From: Trichodesmium sp. MAG_R02
GTDB taxonomy: Bacteria; Cyanobacteriota; Cyanobacteriia; Cyanobacteriales; Microcoleaceae
Reading direction: 5' to 3'
Length of the DNA: 52,308 nucleotides
NCBI GenBank assembly: GCA_023356605.1
Contig: JAKQYE010000005.1
Span: 7,422 to 59,729, forward strand
Shown: positions 9,516 through 18,357 of the stretch, piece by piece
How the letters are laid out: every line of letters starts with the position of its first letter
Position numbering within the stretch: the first letter of the stretch is position 1
Notes under the pieces: generated by a model
What the model was told of the DNA's origin: nothing
The model's database searches: none
The model's input: the letters and a program-made list of their open reading frames with translations, nothing else
Position numbers and translations under genes: made by a program

Positions 9516-10605
9516 TTAGAGGTTAACTCCTTTTAAATCCTCGGCAGTTTTAGAATCGTAGCAATGTCGGTTTACACCTTGTTTATTTTTATAAGTGTTA
9601 TTACCTGTTTTAGACCTAGGAACGATGTGGTCAACCTCGATAAAATCCGTTGGTCTCAAATGTAATCCACAAGATCTGCATTTACCTTTTACCCTTCTAA
9701 CAGAGCGTTGTGACTTCTTCAGTTACCCCTGGGTATTTACCAATTCTGTTGCTTCAGTAATTCCAGTTGTCGTCATAAGGTGATGCAGTACCTTTAACTT
9801 TGCTCTGCCTTATAATGGGAAAATCTGACTGTCGCTAAGGTATACATTCGCCATCGTTGAGTATCCAATTCCTGGTTCCTTCGACGTTGCGGAAATACTT
9901 TTCCTTAACCCAGTTCGCAGACTTATTTGGATGCCTTCTACTTACCCATCTCCATATTTTTTTTCGGTCAAAACACTTCGATATATCAGCATCTAAGACA
10001 TATTTTGGTTTGTGGTTAATGCTTTTATAGATAGCCTCAATGGCATCATGTGTTGAGCTCCGGAAAAAACCATAGCTATTAGGTTCAAAGTGTGCCTCCC
10101 ATTCTAGTTCCATATCTAACCTTACCAGTGCTTGTAACCCTCTGTCATACATACTTGGGATGCCTAGGGAGCATTTCTCATCTTTCCCTGGTTTTAGTAT
10201 CCAGACTCTACGGTTCAGGCTAGCCTTAAGGTATGGTGATGGGAGCAGGTTCACCAGGTTAAAACGTTGCATTGGAGGTAGATTTTTTATATCATCTACA
10301 CCGGCAGTTTTCTGAACTTGGTTATCTTGTGTCACGCGCCTAACAGCTAGCAACCTGGCATAATAACTAGAAGTCAGAAGTATTTGGTATTCATGCATCT
10401 TGCGGATTTCGCCACGGTTGGATGCTCTGTAAATTAACTTTTGCAACTTAAATACATTCTTCTCAACTCTCTTCCAGTCAATATCTTTCCATTTAAGATT
10501 TGGATTGATAGTGACTTGATTTGGTATATCGTCTGTATCCCATGCCACGCTAAAAAAAGACTTTGCATTACCCAATCTTCTTTTTAGTGTTTTAGCCTTA
10601 TTCAT
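9516..10605 (-). pseudogene. Degenerate group II intron-encoded protein (RT/maturase-HNH), intron 2
   Basis: An ORF from ATG 10605 to 9835 (256 residues) gives the N-terminal reverse transcriptase region, including QKTAGVDDIKNLPP, KPGKDEKCSLGIPSMYDRGLQ and YVLDADISKCFDR. It then jumps directly to a C-terminal segment (RHPNKSANWVKEKYFRN). The catalytic YADD-bearing RT core and the maturase domain X are missing between them. After a stop and frameshifts, HNH-type sequence continues to 9516 (CRSCGLHLRPTDF, EVDHIVPRSKTG). The product cannot be an active reverse transcriptase. The internal deletion resembles that in intron 1 but has different endpoints. Confidence 0.85.
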
Positions 10606-11171
10606 CGCTAATTATCACCTTACACTACGTCTAACAGTGAGTACGTCTGCATTTGCTGCTTCTTACTCAATCCTACTCTCCCTAAAACCTGCAACCTTTG
10701 TGCAGATTGACCTTGAATGGCTTCCTAAGTTCTCGACCTTATATTCTTAGGTGTTTTAGAGAGGTTTCCTCGTTCCCTTGTGCCTTTATTACGGCTGATT
10801 TAGCGGGGCAAAATCTCCCGGAGGGTTCGCTAAGGTTGTTGATATCCTCGAAAGGATAAGGATATCCATAGACCCTGGGAATGGTTATGGGTTACGAGAG
10901 TTTAATTGCCTTCCTATTTGTCCACTTGTCAGCCTCTGCTAGAAGTCTCACTCCTGAATGGTAGTTGAAGCTTTGACTCCATTTAGACCAGCTTCAGGGA
11001 TTGATGTTCAGTCGCTACCCTGTGGTCTACGCTGTCAACCTAACAACAAGGCAGATGGAATTTCACCACCAAGGACACAAGAGTTATCCACAAGTCGAGG
11101 TTATCCTCATGTGTAGACTTGGGATGGCCATTTATGTCTAGTTTCCTAGTTTAGTGACCAACGAGTCGCAC

Positions 11172-11476
11172 CCTCTCCTCCCATACCTCTAACTTGATAA
11201 CGACCAGATGTAGAAGTAATAGTTGCGATCGCTTCCCCCGCATCATCATCAATAGTAATACTACCGTTTGGTAGTCTAGAAATAATATCATTAAACAATT
11301 TAGCGGGCAAAGTAAAACTGCCACCAGTTTCTACAACCGCTGGAAAACTGGAACGAATTCCTAAAGTTAAGTCAAAACCTGTTAACTCTACACATTGACT
11401 ATCTACATCTGCCTTTAATAAAACATTTCCTAATACTGGGTGATTAGGCCGAGAGGGAACTGCACGACTAACTAGA
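11172..11476 (-). CDS. dnaN: DNA polymerase III beta sliding clamp, exon 2
   Basis: These 305 nt encode clamp domain 1, from Leu-Val-Ser-Arg-Ala-Val-Pro-Ser-Arg-Pro to Arg-Gly-Met-Gly-Gly-Glu plus the first base of the next codon. FDLTLGIRSSFPA and LPAKLFNDIISRLP are diagnostic for cyanobacterial DnaN. Apparent extensions at both ends (the Met-Gly-Leu start and Gly-Ala-Thr-Arg-Trp end) are translated intron sequence, not protein. A HIP1 octamer lies inside the exon. Confidence 0.95.
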
Positions 11477-11531
11477 GTTAAACTAAGCAAACCCATTTCC
11501 GGTTATCCTTTATAGAGTCTACTTGTCTTCA

Positions 11532-11566
11532 GAACCGGACGTGAGACTTTCACCTCATCACGGCTC
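11532..11566 (-). other. Group II intron domain V (intron 1)
   Basis: The transcribed strand begins GAGCCGTGATGAGG, has a GAAA loop and ends CTCACGTCCGGTTC. At 35 nt it carries one extra base in the lower stem compared with intron 2. Confidence 0.9.
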
Positions 11567-11629
11567 CTCTCCTAAACGTCCTTTTTCTCAGGTACATCCT
11601 TAAAATTCAACCTTCAGACCTCATAAGTC

Positions 11630-12419
11630 CTAATGTTTAACTGCTTTCAACTCTTCAGCAGTTTTCGAGTCATGGCAATGCCGATGCAATACCTGCTTTT
11701 TTTTATAGGTATCCCCACCGCCTTCAGACTTAGGAACAATGCGGTTAAAATCTATTAATTCCCTGAGCCTAAAATTCAATCCACAGCGGGTACAGTTGTC
11801 CTTCTGACGTCTTAGTAATTTTCCCACTTCTTTTTTGACTCCTGGATGTTTACTGACACGAGAGCTCCCATAAATCCAGTCACCATCATAGGGTGATGCG
11901 GTATCTTTCACTTTAGTGTGCCTAACAATAGACATATAGGAGGTAGGTTTTTGATTCCGTCCACCCCTGCAGTTTTTTTACCCTGATTATCTTGGGTCAC
12001 GCGCCTAACAACTAGGAATATAGCATAGTAACTTTGGGCCAGAAGTTCTTTGTATAAACGCATCTTGTGGATTTCGCCACGACTGGATGCTCTGTAAATT
12101 AGCTTTTGTAACTTGTTACAGTCGATGGGAATATCCCTATCCCTCACCTCTGCTTCAAAAACGAATCGCACAAATACATTTTTCTCAACTCTCTTCCAAT
12201 CTACATCTCGCCACTTCACGGCGGGATTTATAGATATAGTCCTGTTCAAATAAAAATGGAACAGGTGTTCTGCTGAAACGCGAGTTATAGCAAAAAAAAA
12301 TGTCTGAATCTAAATTAAAATGACTATACTTGTGACGGTGTATCGTTTATATCCCATGCCACACTTAGAAATGGTCTAGGACTGCCTAGCTTTCTTTCTA
12401 GTGTTTTAGCCTTATTCAT
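11630..12419 (-). pseudogene. Degenerate group II intron-encoded protein, intron 1
   Basis: The original ATG is at 12419, matching the intron 2 protein start, but the frame is interrupted near 12250-12340 by a stop-containing insertion. It resumes as INPAVKWRDVDWKRVEKNVF and runs to KKTAGVDGIKNLPP, then nearly the whole reverse transcriptase is deleted. A C-terminal HNH part (SPYDGDWIYGSS, CTRCGLNFRLRELIDF, HRHCHDSKTAEELK) ends at 11630. The usual Asp-His of the HNH core reads Phe-Asn-Arg, so the nuclease is probably dead as well. A 57 bp in-frame insertion lies at 12115-12171. Confidence 0.85.
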
Positions 12420-13012
12420 TACTAATTACTACCTTACATTACGTCTAACAGTGGGTACGTCTGCCTTGATGGCTTTTTACCCAATCCTACTCTCCCTAAG
12501 ACCTACGATCATTTTGCGTAGATTGACCTTGAATGGCTTCCTAAATTATCGACCTTTATGCTTAGGTGTCTTAGAGAGGTTTCCTCGTTCCCTTATGCCT
12601 TTATTACAACTGATTTAGTGGGGCAAATTCTCCCGGAGGGTTCGCTATGGTTGTTGATAACTTCCTTCCATAAGGTTATCCATTGACCCTCTGACTTTTT
12701 GTCCTACACTCCCTAGCTACCTTTGGAGTGGCTGTAGTTTTCGAGAGTTTTATTGTCTTCCTGTTCGTCCACTTGTCAGTCTTTGCTAGCGGTATCGTTC
12801 GGTGGTAACTGTTATTGTCCCGCATTTAGACCAGCTTCAGGGATTGACGTTCAATCTCTACCCTGTGGTCTACGCTGTCAACCCAACAACAAGGCGGTAG
12901 GAATTTCACCTACAAGGTCATAAGAGTTGTCCATTAGTTGAGGTGTCCCTCATCTATTGTCTAAGAACGGCCATTTATACCCATCTCTGGTTTAGTGGCC
13001 AACGAGTCACAC

Positions 13013-13056
13013 GAAAGGTTACTACTTAAATTACTTTGATCACAAGTTAATTTCAT
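13013..13056 (-). CDS. dnaN: DNA polymerase III beta sliding clamp, exon 1 (44 nt)
   Basis: Reading from ATG 13056 gives Met-Lys-Leu-Thr-Cys-Asp-Gln-Ser-Asn-Leu-Ser-Ser-Asn-Leu and two bases of a Ser codon, then the GTGTG intron start. This matches the N-terminus typical of cyanobacterial DnaN (MKL-C-QS-L). It is too short for gene callers and would be missed by automatic annotation. Confidence 0.92.
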
Positions 13057-13202
13057 TTGAGTTCAGTTATTCATATAAGGAACTGGAGGTATTTTAAACA
13101 AAATTTACCTCAAACTCATATCGTAACATTCTTAACTTAAGTAATTCTAGACCGTCTGATATGAAAGGAAAAATATTAGTAATAAAATCTCAGGTTAATA
13201 TC

Positions 13203-13220
13203 TGTGGAAAATGTGGAAAA
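13203..13220 (-). promoter_or_regulatory. Two adjacent DnaA boxes
   Basis: TGTGGAAAA occurs twice back to back, the reverse complement of TTTTCCACA, with no spacer. Tandem boxes this close suggest cooperative DnaA binding, and they lie 150 bp upstream of the dnaN start. Confidence 0.7.
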
Positions 13221-13266
13221 CTCTGAAAATTATTCACGATATCAATGATTTCACTAATAAATACCC

Positions 13267-13286
13267 TGTGGAAAACCTGTGGAAAA
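13267..13286 (-). promoter_or_regulatory. Two DnaA boxes with 2 bp spacing
   Basis: TGTGGAAAA occurs at 13267-13275 and 13278-13286, in the same orientation as the pair at 13203, forming a four-box cluster within 84 bp. Confidence 0.7.
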
Positions 13287-13445
13287 ATCTATTTTTGGCT
13301 TGAGAGAAAATTAGAGATTGTTAATAGCCTCGATTTTTGATGTACTCCAACCTAATAAAGTATACTAGTCCTCAAGGGGGTAACAACATTCTTGTACCTC
13401 TTAAATATAGTCACAGCAACATTTTTTTGACACCAGAGATTTGAG

Positions 13446-13880
13446 ACTAAATCCGACTAAGAAACAAGTGGGCATTGACTTGGGCACCTGCCTGCTTACT
13501 AACCACCAGGGATAGAGAAAAAGTGGCCTACTCAAAGAGTCTTCAGAAGTTACACAAAAAACTGAGGTATGACCAGAAGTCTTTAAGCAGAAAAACCAAA
13601 GGGTCTAATAATTATTAGAAAACCCGACTTAAAGTAGCTAGGATAGATGCTTTAATTAAAGATTCAAGACTAGACTATACTCACAAGCTAACTACTCAAC
13701 TAATAAGGGAAAACCAAACAATAGTAATTGAGGATTTAGCTGCGGGTAACATTGTCAAAATCACAAGTTAGCAAGGGTTATAAGTTAGCCTAACTGGGAA
13801 GAAATAGTTAGGCATATAGAGTACAAAGTTGGGTGATATGGACAGGAATTAATAAAAATTGATAGATATAGCAATGTGCC
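13446..13880 (+). pseudogene. TnpB (IS200/IS605 family) relic inside the oriC region
   Basis: Translation in changing frames gives VGIDLGT (RuvC motif I region), KLRYDQKSLSRKTKGS, RIDALIKDSRLDYTHKL, then VIEDLAAGNIV (RuvC motif II region) and WEEIVRHIEYKVGWYGQEL. In-frame stops and frameshifts break it and the C-terminal zinc finger is absent. It is an inactive remnant of an RNA-guided nuclease-type transposon protein. Confidence 0.8.
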
Positions 13881-14030
13881 CTGCTATCTTTAGATAATAC
13901 AAATTGCTACTAATGTAATATATGTGAAAGTATTGGTAATGGTTCAGATTGAGACTTTTGGTATTTCATTTTAAATGGTTGAGGCTAATCAGATTATATA
14001 TTGCATATTTCCCCACAAGTTTTCTCCAAG

Positions 14031-14039
14031 TTTTCCACA
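14031..14039 (+). promoter_or_regulatory. DnaA box, opposite orientation
   Basis: TTTTCCACA lies here, with TTCCCCACA 22 bp upstream as a weaker candidate. This pair faces the cluster near dnaN. Confidence 0.55.
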
Positions 14040-14115
14040 GACAAAAAACTTTTTGTAAATCAAAACTCAACAATTATGGTTAGGGACTGCCAGATCAAAA
14101 AATCGAATTTAGAGG

Positions 14116-14288
14116 TAAGCATTCAGCACTTTAACAGTCAACTCGATGGCAATTCCATTGGTAATAATGGGTTAAGATATGCATAAAAATAATAAATTAC
14201 TTAGGGGTTGCTTATCATCTTTTTAGTGTCAGACTTTTAATTATTTTTGGAGGTTAATTCCTTCTTCTAGCTAATAGCTGAATGCTTA
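14116..14288. repeat. MITE with TAAGCATTCAGC inverted ends
   Basis: TAAGCATTCAGC at 14116-14127 is matched by its exact inverse GCTGAATGCTTA at 14277-14288. The interior (GGCAATTCCATTGG, TTGCTTATCATCTTT, AGACTTTTAATT) recurs in the same order at 39589-39742. No ORF is present. It lies between the dnaA stop and the oriC boxes. Confidence 0.75.
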
Positions 14289-14345
14289 CATTTAGAGAGT
14301 AGGGAATAGAGGCAGCTAAACAAATAACTCTAGTTCAAAAATTGA

Positions 14346-15713
14346 CTAATGACGATTAGAAAAATTAATCCTATCCCTCAACTTTCGAATTGTTTGAACT
14401 AAATTTAAGTCACTATTTTGTAGCTGATTAATTTTGTCGCAACTATATAAAACAGTAGTGTGGTCTTTTCCTCCAAAAACCTCTCCAATTTTTGGCAAAC
14501 TTAAATCAGTATGTTGTCGCATCAAATACATCCCAATCTGTCTTGCCAAAGTAATTTCTCGCTTTCTAGAACTACTTTTTAAATCCTCTATAGATACATT
14601 AAAATTTTCTGAAACAACCTTAATAACTACCTCTGGTGAAACCTCTATCTTTTCGGTTTGTGGATTTAAAATAGGTGCAATATTGTCCACAGTCATAGGC
14701 AAACCAGAAATAGAAATATAAGTGACAACCCTTGTCAAAGCTCCCTCCAACTCCCGAATATTTGAAGGATATCTAGTAGCAATATATTCAATTATATCCC
14801 TAGGCAAAACCATATTTTCATACTCAGATTTTTTCAGTAAAATTGCCATCCTAGTTTCCAAATCTGGAGCTTGAATATCTGCAATTAATCCCATAGAAAA
14901 CCGAGAACAAAGACGTTCTTGTAGACTAGGAATTTGATTTGGAGGTCTATCTGAAGCTAATACTACTTGTTTACCAGCCTCATGTAAAGTATTAAAAGTA
15001 TGAAAAAATTCTTCCTGAGTATATTCTTTACCTTCAATAAATTGAATATCATCTACTAATAAAACATCTGCTGCCCGATAATGTTTTCTAAAACTTTGCA
15101 GACTATCTTTACGAATAGCAGCAATCAAATCATTAGTAAATTTTTCTGTAGAAACATAAAATATTTGAGAATCAGGAAAAATCTCTAAACGATAATGACC
15201 AATAGCTTGCATTAAATGAGTTTTGCCTAAACCAACTCCACCACATAAAAATAAAGGATTAAACTCTTGCCCAGGAGACTCTGCTACTGCTAAAGAAGCT
15301 GCATGAGCCATACGATTATTTGGACCTACTACAAACCGAGAAAACATATATTTGGGATTAAGATTTACTGGTCTAGGTTTTGGAATAGATGAATTTTCCC
15401 CTATAAGAGTGCTTACCTTATCAGACCATATCAGCCCTGAGTCATCTTTTCCAGCATCTTCAACTAGAGAAGTAGTTAAATAGATTTCTACTGGGTAACC
15501 GAGAATATCATGTACAACGTCAGTAATGATTTTTACATAGTATTTCTGCAACCAATTCCGAGCAAAAGGATTAGGGGTGTGAATTACTAAACAATTATTT
15601 TCTAATTGTTCAGCAGTGGCTGTTTTAATCCAAGTTTCAAAAGTTGGTTTACTTAACTGTAATTGCAGCCTTTCTAAAACTTGGTTCCATAAATTATCTA
15701 GATAAGTTTCCAC
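14346..15713 (-). CDS. dnaA: Chromosomal replication initiator protein DnaA
   Basis: At 455 residues this is full length. Domain I lies at about 1-80, followed by a short linker, and the AAA+ domain has Walker [10 protein letters not shown] (158-166) and Walker B LLVDDIQF (near 220). The C-terminal DNA-binding domain IV carries the DnaA signature [15 protein letters not shown]. It binds DnaA boxes and opens the origin in most bacteria. The start is GTG 15713, giving the expected length; no ATG is better placed. It reads away from pdhB and towards the candidate oriC and dnaN. Confidence 0.97.
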   Translation of the reverse strand: METYLDNLWNQVLERLQLQLSKPTFETWIKTATAEQLENNCLVIHTPNPFARNWLQKYYVKIITDVVHDILGYPVEIYLTTSLVEDAGKDDSGLIWSDKVSTLIGENSSIPKPRPVNLNPKYMFSRFVVGPNNRMAHAASLAVAESPGQEFNPLFLCGGVGLGKTHLMQAIGHYRLEIFPDSQIFYVSTEKFTNDLIAAIRKDSLQSFRKHYRAADVLLVDDIQFIEGKEYTQEEFFHTFNTLHEAGKQVVLASDRPPNQIPSLQERLCSRFSMGLIADIQAPDLETRMAILLKKSEYENMVLPRDIIEYIATRYPSNIRELEGALTRVVTYISISGLPMTVDNIAPILNPQTEKIEVSPEVVIKVVSENFNVSIEDLKSSSRKREITLARQIGMYLMRQHTDLSLPKIGEVFGGKDHTTVLYSCDKINQLQNSDLNLVQTIRKLRDRINFSNRH

Positions 15714-16216
15714 TGCTAACCTCTTTTTATATCAGTACAAATAAAGCAAATTTAATTTATAAATTATTCAATAAAAATTTGTTGCTTAGAACCACCAAAC
15801 AAGTTGATTTTTTGTTTAAAATACTGCTGAAAATATCAAGTTAAATTTTGTACAGAGGTTCTAGAAAAATTGAGTTAACAATAAATTAACAATATAATTT
15901 ATATCACTTTATATTATAATTGTATTTTATTTTGACAAATATAGTTTTTTATGATAAACAGACAGACCTAAACTAAAGTAAAGTCAAATTAGTTAAAAAG
16001 CTGCTTAGATAAAGCAGCAAAACGTTAATATTAACATTTAACTAGTGATCAACTAAAATTCCCAGTAGTTTTTGTTTCTCCAATGGGACAGCATGGGAAT
16101 TAAGAACAAATCTCATAATATGTCCAAACTAATAGGTGGACTCCCTGAAAAGCCCAAATCTCACTCTTGGGTCAGGGTAGAAACTGTCACTGGACTCATA
16201 TAACTAAACTGTATAA
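15714..16216. other. AT-rich intergenic region between dnaA and pdhB
   Basis: These 503 bp separate two divergent genes and must hold both promoters. I see no DnaA box, repeat or RNA gene in it; candidate -10-like TATAAT motifs (near 15914) are too common here to assign. Confidence 0.4.
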
Positions 16217-17200
16217 ATGGCACAAACTTTATTATTTAATGCTCTCCGTGCAGCCATTGATGAAGAGATGGCTCGTGACCAGACTGTATATATTATTGGT
16301 GAAGACGTAGGTCATTATGGAGGTTCCTACAAGGTGACGAAAGACCTTTATGAAAAATATGGGGAACTGCGTGTCCTTGATACTCCCATTGCAGAAAATA
16401 GCTTTACAGGAATGGCCATCGGTTCAGCCTTGACTGGACTACGGCCTATCATTGAAGGGATGAATATGGGCTTTTTATTATTGGCCTTCAACCAAATTGC
16501 TAATAATGCTGGAATGTTACGCTATACCTCCGGTGGTAATTTCAAAATCCCATTAGTGATTCGTGGCCCTGGTGGTGTTGGTCGCCAGTTGGGTGCAGAG
16601 CATTCCCAAAGATTAGAAGCCTATTTTCAAGCCGTTCCTGGTCTTAAAATAGTAGCTTGTTCAACTCCATATAATGCCAAAGGTTTGCTGAAGGCAGCTA
16701 TCCGTGATGAAAATCCGGTCTTATTTTTTGAGCATGTCCTTTTATATAACCTCAAAGAAGACTTACCAGAAGAAGAGTATTTGTTACCTCTAGAAAAAGC
16801 AGAAGTAGTACGAACTGGAAAGGATGTTACTATCTTGACCTATTCCCGAATGCGTCATCACGTTACCCAAGCAGTAAAAACTTTAGAAAAACAGGGTTAT
16901 AACCCAGAGGTAATAGACCTAATATCCCTCAAGCCCTTGGATTTTGAAACCATTGGTACTTCTATTAGGAAAACTCACCGGGTAATTATTGTTGAAGAGT
17001 GCATGAAAACAGGTGGTATTGCTGCTGAGTTAATTGCCTCAATTAATGAAAGATTATTTGATGAACTAGATGCACCTGTTTTACGATTGTCTTCTCAAGA
17101 TATTCCTACACCTTATAATGGTACACTTGAAAGGCTGACAATTGTACAACCAGAGCAAATTGTTGAAGCAGTACAAAAAATGGTGGGAATGAAAGTTTGA
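16217..17200 (+). CDS. pdhB: Pyruvate dehydrogenase E1 component, beta subunit
   Basis: This 327-residue protein pairs with PdhA (33563-34594) to form the thiamine-diphosphate-dependent E1 that decarboxylates pyruvate for acetyl-CoA synthesis in the cytoplasm. The transketolase-like pyrimidine-binding half has [20 protein letters not shown] and [18 protein letters not shown]. The C-terminal transketolase half has VTILTYSRM and [14 protein letters not shown]. The length is typical and the frame is intact. secD and secF follow on the same strand after a 1.16 kb gap, an order I recall from other cyanobacteria. Confidence 0.96.
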   Translation: MAQTLLFNALRAAIDEEMARDQTVYIIGEDVGHYGGSYKVTKDLYEKYGELRVLDTPIAENSFTGMAIGSALTGLRPIIEGMNMGFLLLAFNQIANNAGMLRYTSGGNFKIPLVIRGPGGVGRQLGAEHSQRLEAYFQAVPGLKIVACSTPYNAKGLLKAAIRDENPVLFFEHVLLYNLKEDLPEEEYLLPLEKAEVVRTGKDVTILTYSRMRHHVTQAVKTLEKQGYNPEVIDLISLKPLDFETIGTSIRKTHRVIIVEECMKTGGIAAELIASINERLFDELDAPVLRLSSQDIPTPYNGTLERLTIVQPEQIVEAVQKMVGMKV

Positions 17201-17299
17201 CTTATGGGAACCCACATCCCAAACTTGCTGTTATTGTGGATTTAAAGGTGGAAATTTAGATTTATCAATATCCTGAAGTGGGAATGTCCTGCATTGCGG

Positions 17300-17580
17300 G
17301 GCCAAACATGGTCGTGTAGCGGTGGGTGGTTCTATTGCTTTGGGAAATGCAGCAAGAAATAGCAGTAATTATAAGTCGCGGGTGGGCATACACCAGGCAA
17401 AAAACTGACAGGTCACCTAGCATAAGACTACTGCCAAAGTATCAGCAGCCTGTGAGATGTTAACCTGCCGAGGGGCTACGGCTCAGTACTAAATCCAGTG
17501 CCTAACAGTCGGGGAGGATGTCAATAAGCTTTCCCTTCAAGCGGGCTTCTTTTTGTTTTTTAGCCCTTCATCTGGGGCTT
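17300..17580 (+). mobile_element. TnpB 3'-end relic with IS200/IS605-like right end
   Basis: AATGCAGCAAGAAAT codes for the TnpB motif Asn-Ala-Ala-Arg-Asn. It is followed by a tail (GCGGGTGGGCATAC, CATAAGACTACTGCCAAAGTA, GTCGGGGAGGATGTCAA) shared with 43020-43215 and in part with 50338-50415. The following GAAGGGCTA/TAGCCCTTC-type GC-rich hairpin (17563-17580) would fit an IS right end. No intact ORF is present. Confidence 0.6.
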
Positions 17581-17829
17581 GAACAAAATAGAGGGAGAAA
17601 ACAAACTTAAATATAGATGGGCAGAGGTTTTTATATCAAAATGCTGTCAATTCTCAATCAGCATCGGTTCTAGCCATTTTTAGGGCATCGAGGTAATTTC
17701 CTTGTATAGACTTACTTTGACCCATCTTTTGACCAGAAAATGTTTAAGTACCACATTGTGGGTAGGAGTTGAAATCTGTTGCTATGTAACGCAATGTAAA
17801 TCATAGGAACTTCTTAAGGTCAGACTGCA

Positions 17830-18312
17830 CATAACTTGAGAGCCTAGATTTCAAGCTTGTAAATATTTTTATAGGTTAAGTGAAGTTTTAAGTTTATGAA
17901 ATTGGTATTACCTCTCAACTCAACTTCTTGGAGAAGATTGAAGTTAGTTTACAAGTATTGAAATGGTTCGGCAATTTCTTTCCCTACCTACTGAAATTGC
18001 TTTTTATTACCCACACTCTTAACATGATATAAAATTTGAGAAAGCAGAAAAGTCATGGGATTATATTATACCGGTTTTTTGGGGAGAAAAAGCGTATATA
18101 AAAATACATTTTCTTTAACAACTTTAGTAGTTTTACTTATCTAGCAAGACTCTTTCTCCTTTATCCCCACAAGGGTTTCAAGAATTATAGGTCAAGCCTT
18201 GACTAAAATCGAGAGGGTCTGGAAAATTCAGAGTTTACATAACTTGACAGATCGGAATTTAAGCTTATAAATATTTTTATAAGTGTTGCTTAATTCTATG
18301 AAATTGGGATGA
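17830..18312. repeat. Two direct copies of a roughly 80 bp sequence upstream of secD
   Basis: ACATAACTTGA, then AAGCTT, TAAATATTTTTATA and TATGAAATTGG occur in the same order at about 17830-17910 and again at about 18237-18312. The second copy ends 46 bp before the secD ATG, so it may include the secD promoter or leader. The rest of 17581-18357 holds nothing I recognise. Confidence 0.6.
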
Positions 18313-18357
18313 ATTATCAGTACAGTCCTTTAAATGCTACTTTAATTTAATTAAATT

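Larger units (their letters stand above)
9362..11171 (-). mobile_element. Group II intron 2 in dnaN (1810 nt)
   Basis: The transcribed strand begins GTGCGACTCG, the group II 5' consensus, and ends TTAGTTTAAC. A domain V helix lies at 9417-9450, followed by a domain VI-like stem. The 5' half (10620-11171) is untranslated domain I sequence that closely matches intron 1. The middle carries a broken intron-encoded protein. Excision restores the clamp reading frame exactly (Gly-Gly-Glu-Glu-Tyr-Pro), which fixes both boundaries. Since the encoded reverse transcriptase is gutted, splicing should need a maturase from elsewhere. As I recall, dnaN introns sharing a trans-acting maturase have been reported in Trichodesmium erythraeum. 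Confidence 0.93.
11477..13012 (-). mobile_element. Group II intron 1 in dnaN (1536 nt)
   Basis: The transcribed strand begins GTGTGACTCG and ends TTAGTTTAAC, identical to the intron 2 end. Domain V lies at 11532-11566. Removing it joins codon 15 as TC|T, giving Asn-Leu-Ser-Leu-Val-Ser-Arg, exactly the conserved DnaN N-terminus. The 5' half closely matches intron 2, so the two are recent relatives at different sites. The exon sequences 5' of each intron differ (AGTAACCTTTC versus GGAGGAGAGG), implying changed exon-binding sequences. Its encoded protein is even more reduced than in intron 2. Confidence 0.93.
13057..14345. other. Candidate replication origin region (oriC) between dnaN and dnaA
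   Basis: The 1.3 kb between dnaA and dnaN is AT-rich and carries clustered DnaA boxes of the cyanobacterial type TTTTCCACA: two touching head to tail at 13203-13220, two 2 bp apart at 13267-13286, and one in the opposite orientation at 14031-14039, with a weaker TTCCCCACA at 14009-14017. Location and boxes both fit an origin. A TnpB relic (13446-13880) and a MITE (14116-14288) have inserted into it. Some cyanobacteria use DnaA little or not at all, so activity is inferred. Confidence 0.65.

Noticed and set aside
9595-9783. Plus-strand 62-residue ORF
   Set aside because: It is antisense to the HNH remnant of the intron 2 protein.
14001-14186. Plus-strand 61-residue ORF between oriC and dnaA
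   Set aside because: It spans a DnaA box and the left end of a MITE and has no protein-like features.
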